A DNA stretch of 64,000 nucleotides from Urbifossiella limnaea (lineage in GTDB: Bacteria; Planctomycetota; Planctomycetia; Gemmatales; Gemmataceae). The translations under genes and the position numbers were made by a program. Of this stretch, positions 1 to 7,992 are shown piece after piece. The stretch spans positions 7,486,322 to 7,550,321 of the forward strand of contig NZ_CP036273.1 of the NCBI RefSeq assembly GCF_007747215.1. The letters are read 5' to 3'. The notes beneath the pieces are model-generated. The model made no database searches. It was not told the origin of the DNA and saw only the letters and a list, made by a program, of their open reading frames with translations. Position 1 is the stretch's first letter; every line of letters begins with the position of its first letter.

Positions 1-1483
1 CGACAAGGTGTACGGGCTGGCCGTCGGCCCGGCGGGCGGGTGGGTGGCGGTCAGCACCCATGCCACGATCCGCTTCCTGGACCCGGACTCGCTGCGGCCG
101 GCGCACGAGATGAGCGCCCCGGGGACCGCGGCGCTGGCCGCGGCCCCGGACGGGTCCACCCTGGCGTTCGCCGCCGAGGACGCGATCCACCTGGCGGACG
201 TGGCCGAGCGGAAGGTCGTGCGGGTCCTCCGCGAGCCGGGCGAGCGGACCGCCCACGGGGGCGAGATCACCGCCCTCCGGTTCGACCCGGCCGGGCGACT
301 CCTGGCGTCCGGGTCGGAGTGGGACAAGCACGTGAAGCTGTGGAGCGTGGCCACCGGCCGCCGGGTGGCCGACCTGCGGGTCGAGGGCGCGCCGGCGACC
401 CCGGCGTTCGACCCGTCGGGCCGGCTGGTGGCCGTGGCCGCCGGCCCCGCGGCCCGGCTGGTCGAGATCAACGGGCTCCGCGAGCACCAGCCGGTCGCGG
501 TCCACGGCCACCCCCTCCTCGGCGTCGCCCTGGCTGCCGACGGCCGCACCCTCGCCTGCCTCGCCCGGACCGAGAGCAGCGGGCGGGTCGCCCGGCTGTC
601 GGTCTGGGACCTGGACGCCCCGCACCGCCTCACGCCCGCCGCCCTCCCCGAGGGCGTCCGGACGGTCCGGCACGACGAGCCGCGGGCGACCGAGGGGTGG
701 GTGGCCGTGGACCCGGCGGGCGAGTGGGTCGCGGCCGCGGCCCGCCGGTACGCGGAGGTGTACCGCCGGGCCGGCGGCGGCTACGACCGGGTGATCCGCG
801 GGGACCTCCCGTCGGCGGGCGCGTGCCGGCTCGGGGCGGGCGGGCGGCTGTGGGCCCTCGACGGCGCGGACGTGGCGACCGCCGCGGCCCCCGGGTTCGA
901 CCGGTTCGCCCGGTGGTCGAACGAAGTTCCCGGCCGGGCCACCGGGCTGAAGGGGATGCGGTGCCTGGCCGTCGGCGCCACCCGGGTTCTGGTCGGCGGG
1001 ATCGACGGGGCGGTGCGGTGCTTCGACGCGGCCGGCCCCGCGCCGGGGGCGGACCTGAGGCCCGCGGCGGTGTGGACGGTCGAGTCGCGGGTGGCGGTGC
1101 GGGCGGTCGCGATCGCCCCGGGGGAGGACGTGGCGGTGGCGACGACCGACACCGGCCGCGGGTACGTGCTCCGCCTGTCGGACGGGCACGTCCTCGCCGC
1201 CTGGCAGCCCCACCGGGACGTGGCCGCGGCCGTGGCGTTCCTCGGCCGCAACACGTTCGCCACGGGCGGGTTCGACCGAACGGTGCGGGTGTGGCGGTGG
1301 GACGCGGACCGGGTGGAGGAGTTGTTCGCGCTGCGGACCCCCGCCGCGGTCCGGGAGTTGACGGCGTCGGCCGACGGGCGGCGGCTGGTGGTCCGGTGCG
1401 AGGGCGACTACGCCGCCCGGTTGTGGGACCTGCCCGCGCTGCGGGCCCGGTTCGCCGACGCCGGGGTGCCGCTCGGGGAGTAG
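1..1483 (+). CDS. WD40 repeat protein, 5' end outside the window
   Basis: This is a beta-propeller repeat protein of unknown partner. The reading frame is open to the left edge; the first in-frame residues read DKVYGLAV, which is the inside of a WD40 blade, so the true start lies upstream. Blades are visible as repeated units such as ITALRFDPAGRLLASGSEWDKH followed by VKLWSVATG, and near the end FATGGFDRTVRVWRW and ARLWDLPAL. No kinase or transmembrane segment is present in the visible 493 codons. In planctomycetes such propellers are often fused behind a Ser/Thr kinase or sigma factor, which could be the missing part. It converges with the small reverse gene ending 5 nt downstream. Confidence 0.85.
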   Translation, partial: DKVYGLAVGPAGGWVAVSTHATIRFLDPDSLRPAHEMSAPGTAALAAAPDGSTLAFAAEDAIHLADVAERKVVRVLREPGERTAHGGEITALRFDPAGRLLASGSEWDKHVKLWSVATGRRVADLRVEGAPATPAFDPSGRLVAVAAGPAARLVEINGLREHQPVAVHGHPLLGVALAADGRTLACLARTESSGRVARLSVWDLDAPHRLTPAALPEGVRTVRHDEPRATEGWVAVDPAGEWVAAAARRYAEVYRRAGGGYDRVIRGDLPSAGACRLGAGGRLWALDGADVATAAAPGFDRFARWSNEVPGRATGLKGMRCLAVGATRVLVGGIDGAVRCFDAAGPAPGADLRPAAVWTVESRVAVRAVAIAPGEDVAVATTDTGRGYVLRLSDGHVLAAWQPHRDVAAAVAFLGRNTFATGGFDRTVRVWRWDADRVEELFALRTPAAVRELTASADGRRLVVRCEGDYAARLWDLPALRARFADAGVPLGE

Positions 1484-1488
1484 CGCGG

Positions 1489-1683
1489 CTACAGGTTCCC
1501 CGGGTGGACCCGCCCCGGGGCCGCGGTGCCGTGCCGGCCGTCGAGGATGGTCAGGGTGAGGATGACCGAGTGGTACACGAGGGCGAGCGCGCACGCGGCG
1601 GTGGCCGCCGCCACCTGGGCGAGGGCCGCAAACCGGGAGCGCCCCTCCGGGGAGGGGGGAGGGGTGGGTTGCGGGGTGGACAT
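1489..1683 (-). CDS. Small single-pass membrane protein
   Basis: A 64-residue protein of unknown function. I start it at the internal ATG at 1683 rather than at the longer open frame reaching 1920, because the extension is Arg/Pro/Gly-rich translation typical of high-GC non-coding DNA. From this ATG the protein has a short proline-rich head (MSTPQPTPPPSPEG), one hydrophobic helix at about residues 22-47 (LAQVAAATAACALALVYHS and onward), and a short polar tail. The ribosome binding site is weak. It lies convergent to the WD40 gene and divergent from the nuclease-inhibitor gene. It may not be real; the evidence is only the plausible membrane segment. Confidence 0.4.
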   Translation of the reverse strand: MSTPQPTPPPSPEGRSRFAALAQVAAATAACALALVYHSVILTLTILDGRHGTAAPGRVHPGNL

Positions 1684-2233
1684 GATTCCCAACTCGGGTT
1701 GGGCTGTCTCGCCGACCGTCCTGGTCGTCGGGGCATGCATCCTGTTGACCGGCATCCGGTGCCGGCCGGAACGGGCGCCGTTCGGGTCGGGCGGAAGGGG
1801 CCCGTTGTCCGGCAGTCGGGCGCAACCCCAGTCGGGGTCGGGACCCGCGCCACCCGGACGGGTTCGCAATCCGCCCGGGTGCGAGACAACGGAATCCGCG
1901 ACGATTCCGCCGAGCGGCACGCCGGAACCGGGGTCCGTCGTGTCACGGCTGCTGCCAAACGGAAACGCTTTCTACTTAGAGATGAACCGGGGTCGAAGGA
2001 TTCGCGGCATTGGCTATTTTCTGAATCATTTCCCGCAACCCGTCGGCGCCGGCAGGATCGGCGCGCGGCCATTTTTTGCGACCCCACGGTCCGTGGCGCA
2101 TCGAATGCCAGCCAAGGCACCGAGGCGTCCCCCGAACGACCCCGCGAAGTGCCCCGGACGGTTGGACCGCCTCCGACCAATTCCGGGCCGCGCCGGACGA
2201 TCGCGCCGCCGGGTGGTCGAACGAGGACCGACC
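1684..2233. other. Intergenic region between divergent genes
   Basis: About 550 nt with no convincing gene. Base composition drops between roughly 1960 and 2095, which would fit promoter DNA for the forward gene at 2234. No clear -35/-10 pair, operator or hairpin was recognised. Confidence 0.4.
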
Positions 2234-2620
2234 ATGTTGAGCGACACCACCCAGCTCCTCCGCCAGGTGACCACCGGGCTGCTCTACCCCGCCGGGGTGG
2301 GGTTCCGGTGGGAGGCGTTCGAGTGGCCCGGGACCGGCGGCCTGCCGAACCCCGACTGGGTCCGCCGGCGGGGGTTCCACCAGGCGTCGGTCCCGGCCAG
2401 CCAACTGTCGGTGGACGAGTTCTTCGCCCCGCTCGAGCAGGACCGGGACGACGACCGGGCGGTGCCGGCCCGCTACCGGGTCGTGGCGGCCGCCGTGCGG
2501 GAGCACCTGTCGGACGCGATCGTGGTCCGGGTCGGGGTGGGGAAGGTGACGGTGTACGTCGTCGGCCGAACCCCCGACGGGCTCTGGGCCGGGCTCAAGA
2601 CCACAGCGATCGACCCCTGA
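2234..2620 (+). CDS. Nuclease A inhibitor (NuiA) family protein
   Basis: A 128-residue protein matching the NuiA family, whose Anabaena founder binds and inhibits the sugar-non-specific nuclease NucA. The match is seen in the N-terminal pattern TTGLLYPAG...FRWEAFEW, the central VDEFFAPLEQDRDDD, and the C-terminal strand pair VRVGVGKVTVYVVGRTPDG followed by LWAGLKTTAI, close to the family's whole-length layout of about 130 residues. The frame is open far upstream, but the ATG at 2234 is the first that begins the domain. No NucA-type nuclease lies next to it, so its target is unknown. It precedes the exosortase operon but is separated by 230 nt, so it is probably transcribed separately. Confidence 0.8.
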   Translation: MLSDTTQLLRQVTTGLLYPAGVGFRWEAFEWPGTGGLPNPDWVRRRGFHQASVPASQLSVDEFFAPLEQDRDDDRAVPARYRVVAAAVREHLSDAIVVRVGVGKVTVYVVGRTPDGLWAGLKTTAIDP

Positions 2621-2850
2621 ACCGCACGACCGGGACGGCGGGCGCCTTCGTCGGCCGGGTCCGACTGGTCCCCGTGCGCGACGAATCCGGTTGCCAACTC
2701 TTTGAACCCTTTCTGCCGCCCGCGCACCTAACACTACCAGTATTTCGAAGCCGACCCTGGGTGGTGTGCGTGCGACCGGCCGGCCGGGGAGCCGGTCGGG
2801 GCGACCGACCCCCCAATCTCCCCCGAAAGACCTGCTTGCCCTGAGGCGTG

Positions 2851-3723
2851 ATGGCCCTCCCCCGAAACACGACCCCCGTGCTGCTGAGCGTCGGTGTGCC
2901 CCTCGCCGTCACCCTGTGGGCGTACTGGTCGGCGCTGGACGGAATCGTCGAGCGGTGGGCGACCGACCCGCAGTACTCGCACGGCTTTCTCGTTCCGGTG
3001 TTCTCGGTGTACCTGTTGTGGACCCGGCGCGACCGAATTACGGCCGCCGACGTCCGGCCGCGGTGGTGGGGGGTCCTGGTCGTCGTACTCGGCGGGGGCG
3101 TGCGGATGGCCGGGCAGGTCTTCTACCAGCCCTGGCTGGACGAAGTCTCGCTGCTGATCGTGCTGGCCGGGCTGATCGCCGTGGCGGGCGGGCGCGAGTT
3201 GCTGGCATGGGCCGCCCCGGCCGTCCTGTTCCTGGCGTTCATGATCCCCCTCCCGTACGGCGCGCAGACCCTGCTCGGCGGCCGACTCCAGGCGACCGCG
3301 ACCGCCGCCAGCACCTACGCCCTCCAGACCTTTGGGGTGCCGGCGGTGGCCGAGGGGAACGTGATCCTGCTGACCGACGCGCGACTGGGGGTCGTGGAGG
3401 CGTGCAGCGGGCTGACCATGCTGGTCACCTTCTTCGCGCTGTCCGTCGGCGTCGCCTTCCTGGTCCGGCGGAGCTGGCCGGAGAAGGTCATCCTGGTCGC
3501 CGCCGCGGCGCCGATCGCGGTCGTTGCGAACGTGGTGCGGATTACGCTGACCGGCTTGCTCTTCGAGGCGAACCGGGGCGACCTGGCGAGGGCCGTCTTC
3601 CACGACCTCGCCGGGTGGCTGATGATGCCGGTCGGACTGACCCTGCTCCTGACGGTGCTGTGCGTGTTGTCCCGGGCGGTGGTGCCGGCCGGGCGGGCGG
3701 CTCCCGCCACGACGGCGGGCTGA
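2851..3723 (+). CDS. Exosortase (transpeptidase-like membrane protease)
   Basis: An integral membrane cysteine protease family that recognises C-terminal sorting tails on secreted proteins and is tied to exopolysaccharide loci. The protein (290 residues from the ATG) is almost entirely hydrophobic with about eight helices. Conserved blocks are YSHGFLVPVFSVYLLW near residue 42, the catalytic-cysteine block VVEACSGLTML (Cys185), the arginine block NVVRITLTG (Arg230), and FHDLAGW (His251), the three residues expected of the family. A GTG lies directly before the ATG and could be used instead. There is no EpsI domain at its C-terminus; EpsI is a separate gene downstream. It begins the forward polysaccharide block, and candidate substrates are the two tail-bearing proteins at 27039 and 28077. 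Confidence 0.93.
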   Translation: MALPRNTTPVLLSVGVPLAVTLWAYWSALDGIVERWATDPQYSHGFLVPVFSVYLLWTRRDRITAADVRPRWWGVLVVVLGGGVRMAGQVFYQPWLDEVSLLIVLAGLIAVAGGRELLAWAAPAVLFLAFMIPLPYGAQTLLGGRLQATATAASTYALQTFGVPAVAEGNVILLTDARLGVVEACSGLTMLVTFFALSVGVAFLVRRSWPEKVILVAAAAPIAVVANVVRITLTGLLFEANRGDLARAVFHDLAGWLMMPVGLTLLLTVLCVLSRAVVPAGRAAPATTAG

Positions 3724-3776
3724 AGTCGGGGCGAGCGCGGTTCCGGATTCCCGAGTCGAGTTGAGGTCCGATCACC

Positions 3777-5942
3777 ATGTCGCAGATGCCCACGACCGAT
3801 CCCGCCGCCGGCGGCGACGTGAAGCGGCCCGGTGGGATTTCCGCCCGGTTCGTCTTGCACTCCGTCCGCCGGCGGCCGGTGATTTTCCTGGGGGTGGTCC
3901 TGTTCGCCGGGGCCGTGGCGGCGGGCATCTGGCTGTTCCTCCCCCTCCCGAAGGTGACGACCGCGGTCGTCTTCCACATCGCCTCCCAAAACCCGACCCT
4001 CTTGCCCACGACGTCGACGGGCGGCGGCGTCGACTTCAACTCGTACAAGCTGACCCAGGCGGCCCTGGTGAAGCGGCGGCTGACGCTGGTCGCGGCCCTC
4101 AAGGACCCGGCCGTGAGCGGCCTGGGGGTCGTCCGCACGGCCCAGCCCGACGCCCCGACCTGGCTGGAGCGCAACCTCAAGGTCGATACCAAGCCCGGGT
4201 CGGAGTTCATGCAGGTCGCCCTCGAGGGGGACAACGGGGAGGAGCTCAAGGACGTCCTGGGGGCCGTGGCCAAGGCCTACCTCGCCGCCGTGGACGAGCG
4301 GGAGAACGGCAAGCGGCGGCAGAAGCTGGCCCGGCTCGAGGAGACGAACCGGGCCAACCAGCAGGAGCTCGAGCGGTACCGCAAGCGGGGCGAGTCGATC
4401 GCCCTGGTGCTCGGGTCGAAGGACGGGCCGACCCTGACGACCATGGACGCCATCTACAACGACGAGCTCCGGCTCGCCTCGCGGGAGCAGGGCGCCGCGT
4501 GGGACCAGCAGCAGCTCGCCGAGCGGGAGTTGGCCGCCCTCACGGCGCCCCCCAAGGCGGGCGACGCCCCGCCCCCCGTCCCGCCCGCCCAGGTCGACGA
4601 GGAGATCCGCAAGGACGTGACGTTCCAGCAGTTCGAGGCGGCCGTCGCCCGGGCGCAGCAGAAGCAAGTCGAGACGGAAGCACTGTTCCAGCCCGGGGCC
4701 AACCCCCCGGTGGTGGTGCAGGCCCGCGAGGCGGTCAAGGCCGCGGCGGAGAAGCGGGACCAGTACAAGGCGCAGCTTCGGCCGAAGGTGGAGGCCCACG
4801 CGCGGGAGGCGCAGGCCCGGGCCCAGCAGGCCCGCGTGGCGGACCTCCAGCTGAACGTCGAGCGGCACAAGGCGCGGGTCGAGGTCGCCAAGACCCGGGT
4901 CGACGAGGTCAAGCAGCAGATCGGCAAGGTGAACCAGTACCGGATCGAGCTGGAGAACCTCCGCCGGCTCGGCGAGCAGACCGAGAAGATGGACAACCGC
5001 CTGGCCGAAGAGATGGCCACCATCCGGCTCGAAATCGGCGCGCCGCCGCGGGTGACGCTGGCCGAGGAGGCGTTCCTCGTGCCCGGGATCGAGGGCAACC
5101 GGCGGCTGAAGTATACTCTGATCGGCGGGGTGCTGGCGTTCGCGGCCGGGTTCGCCGGCCTCGTCGGGTGGGAGTACCGCCGCCGGCGGGTCACCCACGC
5201 CGAGGAGGTGACGACCGACATGGGGGTCCGCCTCCTGGGCACGGTGCCCCCGATCGGTGCCGCCGACGGCCGCGGGCCGGCCGGGGCCGGCCCCGCCCTG
5301 ACGGAGGCGATCGACACCACCCGGACCATGCTCCTCCACGGCACCCCGGCCGGGCACGGGTTGCGGACCGTCCTCGTGACCAGCGCGGTGGCCGGCGAGG
5401 GGAAGACGTCGCTGGCCGGGCACCTGGCGATCAGCCTCGCCCGGGCGGGCTACCGCACCGTGCTGGTCGACGGCGACGTCCAGTCCCCGGCCGCGCACCG
5501 GCTGTTCGGCGTGTGCGCGGGGCCGGGGCTGTGCGAGTTGCTCCGCGGGGAGACGGACCTGGCGACGGCCGTCCGCCCGTCCCCGATCCCCGGGCTGTCC
5601 GTCGTCCCGGCCGGGCGGTGGGACCTCACGGCCCGGCAGGCGATCATCGGTGACGGGTGGCGGCGGGTGAAGGAGTCGCTGGAGGCCCAGTTCGACTTCC
5701 TGGTGGTCGACACCGCCCCCCTCCTGCTCGTGTCCGACACGCTCCTACTCGCCCGGGACGCCGACCGGGTGGTGCTGTCGGTGCTGATCGGGGTCAGCCA
5801 GGTCGCCCACGTGGCCGAGACGGCCGGGCGGCTCCGGGCGGTCGGGGCGAACCTGTCCGGGGCGGTGGTCAACGGCGTCTGGCAGGAGGCCCACCGGTCG
5901 GCCAAGGGGTACGGGAAGGTGCCGGCGGAAGCGGCGGTGTAA
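3777..5942 (+). CDS. Wzz chain-length determinant fused to BY-kinase ATPase
   Basis: An inner-membrane polysaccharide co-polymerase with a cytoplasmic tyrosine-kinase-type ATPase, expected to control chain length and export. Order of parts: first membrane helix at about residues 33-58, a long periplasmic charged coiled-coil region at about 165-430, a second helix (LKYTLIGGVLAFAAGFAGL) at about 443-462, then the ATPase. The ATPase shows Walker A GEGKTS (Lys543), Walker A' VLVDGD (Asp565) and Walker B FLVVDTAP (Asp645). The tail lacks the usual autophosphorylated tyrosine cluster; only one tyrosine is seen in the last stretch (KGYGKVPAEAAV). It lies 53 nt after the exosortase and 44 nt before EpsI, consistent with one operon. 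Confidence 0.92.
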   Translation: MSQMPTTDPAAGGDVKRPGGISARFVLHSVRRRPVIFLGVVLFAGAVAAGIWLFLPLPKVTTAVVFHIASQNPTLLPTTSTGGGVDFNSYKLTQAALVKRRLTLVAALKDPAVSGLGVVRTAQPDAPTWLERNLKVDTKPGSEFMQVALEGDNGEELKDVLGAVAKAYLAAVDERENGKRRQKLARLEETNRANQQELERYRKRGESIALVLGSKDGPTLTTMDAIYNDELRLASREQGAAWDQQQLAERELAALTAPPKAGDAPPPVPPAQVDEEIRKDVTFQQFEAAVARAQQKQVETEALFQPGANPPVVVQAREAVKAAAEKRDQYKAQLRPKVEAHAREAQARAQQARVADLQLNVERHKARVEVAKTRVDEVKQQIGKVNQYRIELENLRRLGEQTEKMDNRLAEEMATIRLEIGAPPRVTLAEEAFLVPGIEGNRRLKYTLIGGVLAFAAGFAGLVGWEYRRRRVTHAEEVTTDMGVRLLGTVPPIGAADGRGPAGAGPALTEAIDTTRTMLLHGTPAGHGLRTVLVTSAVAGEGKTSLAGHLAISLARAGYRTVLVDGDVQSPAAHRLFGVCAGPGLCELLRGETDLATAVRPSPIPGLSVVPAGRWDLTARQAIIGDGWRRVKESLEAQFDFLVVDTAPLLLVSDTLLLARDADRVVLSVLIGVSQVAHVAETAGRLRAVGANLSGAVVNGVWQEAHRSAKGYGKVPAEAAV

Positions 5943-5986
5943 CGTGGCGGAAGGCGTAGGGTCCCGTGGCGAGTGAGGCACGCGTG

Positions 5987-6640
5987 ATGACGGTCAAGTC
6001 GGCCGCCCCGGTACTGGTCGGGGCCCTGCTCGTCGGCGGGCTGGGGGCCGTACACGGCGTGTCCACCGACCGGTGGGGCCCGTCCGGGCAACTCCAGGAA
6101 GCGTCGGCCAGCCTCGACCGCCTGCCGCCGGCGTTCGGCGACTGGACCGGCGAGGACGTCCCGTACGAGCCGGAGGACATGGCCCGGGCCGGCATCCACC
6201 GGTGCGTGGTTCGCCTGTACACGAACCGGCGGACGCGGGAGGCGGTCTCGGCCCTGGTGGTGTGCGGCCGGGGCGGGCCGATCAGCGTGCACACCCCGGA
6301 CGTGTGCTACTCGGCGGGCGGGTACCGACAGGTGACGGACGCGACGGTCCGGACCGTCGTCGCCGGCGGCGGCACGCACCCGTTCCGGGTGGCGCGGTTC
6401 GCCAAGACCGAAGGAGCCTCCCCGGCCCAGCTGGAGGTGTTCTGGGCGTGGTCCCGCGACGGCCAGGGTTGGGACGCCCCCGACAACCCCCGGGTGACAC
6501 TGGCCCGTGCCCCGGCGCTGTACAAGTTCTACGTCGTCCGCGAGTTCCTCCCCGGGACGCGGGCGGAGGCGGCCGACGTGTGCGGCGCGTTCCTGGCCCG
6601 GGCGATCCCGGAGTTCCGCGCGGCCCTCAGTCCCGGTTGA
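5987..6640 (+). CDS. EpsI family exosortase-associated protein (DUF3485)
   Basis: A periplasmic protein of the EpsI family that accompanies exosortases; its biochemical role is not settled. The ATG at 5987 is preferred over the in-frame GTG at 5966, because it follows a GTGAGG-type ribosome binding site and directly starts a signal anchor (MTVKSAAPVLVGALLVGGLG). Family signatures are LPPAFGDWTGEDV near residue 39 and the cysteine block SVHTPDVCYSAGGYR in the middle, with a further conserved stretch around YKFYVVREF. Length of 217 residues suits the unfused form. It sits between the BY-kinase and the ligase, in the arrangement common in exosortase loci. Confidence 0.9.
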   Translation: MTVKSAAPVLVGALLVGGLGAVHGVSTDRWGPSGQLQEASASLDRLPPAFGDWTGEDVPYEPEDMARAGIHRCVVRLYTNRRTREAVSALVVCGRGGPISVHTPDVCYSAGGYRQVTDATVRTVVAGGGTHPFRVARFAKTEGASPAQLEVFWAWSRDGQGWDAPDNPRVTLARAPALYKFYVVREFLPGTRAEAADVCGAFLARAIPEFRAALSPG

Positions 6641-6687
6641 GTCGTCCCCCCGCCCCCCGCCCTCGCCGGCTGCCCCCTCGGTATCCC

Positions 6688-7980
6688 ATGGCCTTCTGGC
6701 TCTTTCTCCTCCTGAACGCCGTGCTGCTGATCCGGCCGGAGGAACTCGTGCCGGAGATCGCCGGGCTGCGGTTGTACCTGCTCGTGATCACCCTCTGCCT
6801 GATCACGGCCGCCCCGCGGCTCATTGAGAACTTGCAACCGGGCACCCTGGCCGACCGGCCCCTGACGGTCGGGGTAATCGCGTTCTGGGTCGCGGGGATG
6901 CTCTCACAACTGGTCCGAGGGGATGTCGGGGTCGCGCTGGACTTCGGCTCCGAGTTCGGCAAGGTCGTCCTCTACTACCTGCTGCTGGTCAGCGTGATCG
7001 ACACGCCGTCACGACTGCGGGTGTTCGTGGGCGCGGTGGTGGGTCTCGTCGTCGTGCTGTCAACCCTGGGCCTCCTCCAGTACCACGGCGTGATCGACAA
7101 CCCGGCCCTGGCCCCGCTCCAGCGGCTCGAGTACGACACCACCGGCGAGCAAACCTTTACCACGCAGCTCCGCAGTAGCGGCATCTACAACGACCCGAAC
7201 GACCTGTGCCTGATTCTCGTCACCGGCACCATTTTTACCCTCGCCCGGACCGCGACGTCGGCCCGGCTGGTCGGGAGCGTGTGCTGGCTGTTGCCCGCCG
7301 GGCTCTTCGGGTACGCACTCGTCCTGACGCAATCACGGGGCGGGTTGTTGGGCCTGCTGATCGCCATCGTTGGCTGGGCCTGGGGCAGATACGGGTGGGT
7401 GAAGACCCTGGCCGTGGCCGCCGTCCTCCTCCCCGGGCTGCCACTCCTCGCCGGGGGGCGGCAGGCGAACATCAGTATGGACCGGAACGACACCGCGCAC
7501 TCTCGGGTGGCGCTATGGTCCGATGGGTTGAGCCTCATGACGCAAAACCCGGTGACCGGGATCGGCGTCCGGAACTTCGGCAAGGAAATGGGGCTGGTCG
7601 CGCACAACTCCTTCGTTCACGCCTACGTCGAGCTCGGGCTCCTGGGCGGGTCGGTGTTCACCGGGCTGTTCGTCCTGAGCGGGACGATGCTCTGGTCGGT
7701 CCGCCCGGCGAACCCGCTGCTGGATCGGTTGCGGCCGTTCGTACTGGCCGCGTTAATCGGTTACGCAGGCGGGATTTTTTCGATCTCGCGGAACTACGTC
7801 GTGCCCACGTTCCTGATCCTCGGCCTGGCCGACGCCTACTTACGGATGGCCTACCCGCACCCGCCGGCGAGGTACCGCGTGAGCCCCCGGCTGGTGGGCG
7901 TCGGCGTCGGCGTCGGCGTGACCGGCTGGCTCGGCCTTCGGCTGTTAACTAGCGTCCTGTTCGGGCTCGGCGGGGAGTAA
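6688..7980 (+). CDS. O-antigen ligase / Wzy family protein
   Basis: A polytopic membrane protein (430 residues) of the Wzy/O-antigen ligase superfamily, which polymerises or transfers lipid-linked glycans on the periplasmic side. The frame is open well upstream, but the ATG at 6688 begins a hydrophobic helix (MAFWLFLLLNAVLLI) and upstream sequence is an Arg/Gly-rich shadow of EpsI. Around ten helices are visible. The signature loop reads TGIGVRNFGKE then AHNSFVHAYVELGLLGG, with the conserved histidine and SRGG motif (TQSRGGLLGLL) earlier. A (Val-Gly) run near residue 402 comes from a short GGCGTC repeat. In exosortase loci a ligase of this family is usual. Confidence 0.88.
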   Translation: MAFWLFLLLNAVLLIRPEELVPEIAGLRLYLLVITLCLITAAPRLIENLQPGTLADRPLTVGVIAFWVAGMLSQLVRGDVGVALDFGSEFGKVVLYYLLLVSVIDTPSRLRVFVGAVVGLVVVLSTLGLLQYHGVIDNPALAPLQRLEYDTTGEQTFTTQLRSSGIYNDPNDLCLILVTGTIFTLARTATSARLVGSVCWLLPAGLFGYALVLTQSRGGLLGLLIAIVGWAWGRYGWVKTLAVAAVLLPGLPLLAGGRQANISMDRNDTAHSRVALWSDGLSLMTQNPVTGIGVRNFGKEMGLVAHNSFVHAYVELGLLGGSVFTGLFVLSGTMLWSVRPANPLLDRLRPFVLAALIGYAGGIFSISRNYVVPTFLILGLADAYLRMAYPHPPARYRVSPRLVGVGVGVGVTGWLGLRLLTSVLFGLGGE

Positions 7981-7992
7981 CTGCCGCCGGAT

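Noticed and set aside
7897-7920. GGCGTC run in the ligase gene considered as a phase-variable microsatellite
   Set aside because: Only about four imperfect copies of a hexamer; a change in copy number would keep the frame and merely add Val-Gly.
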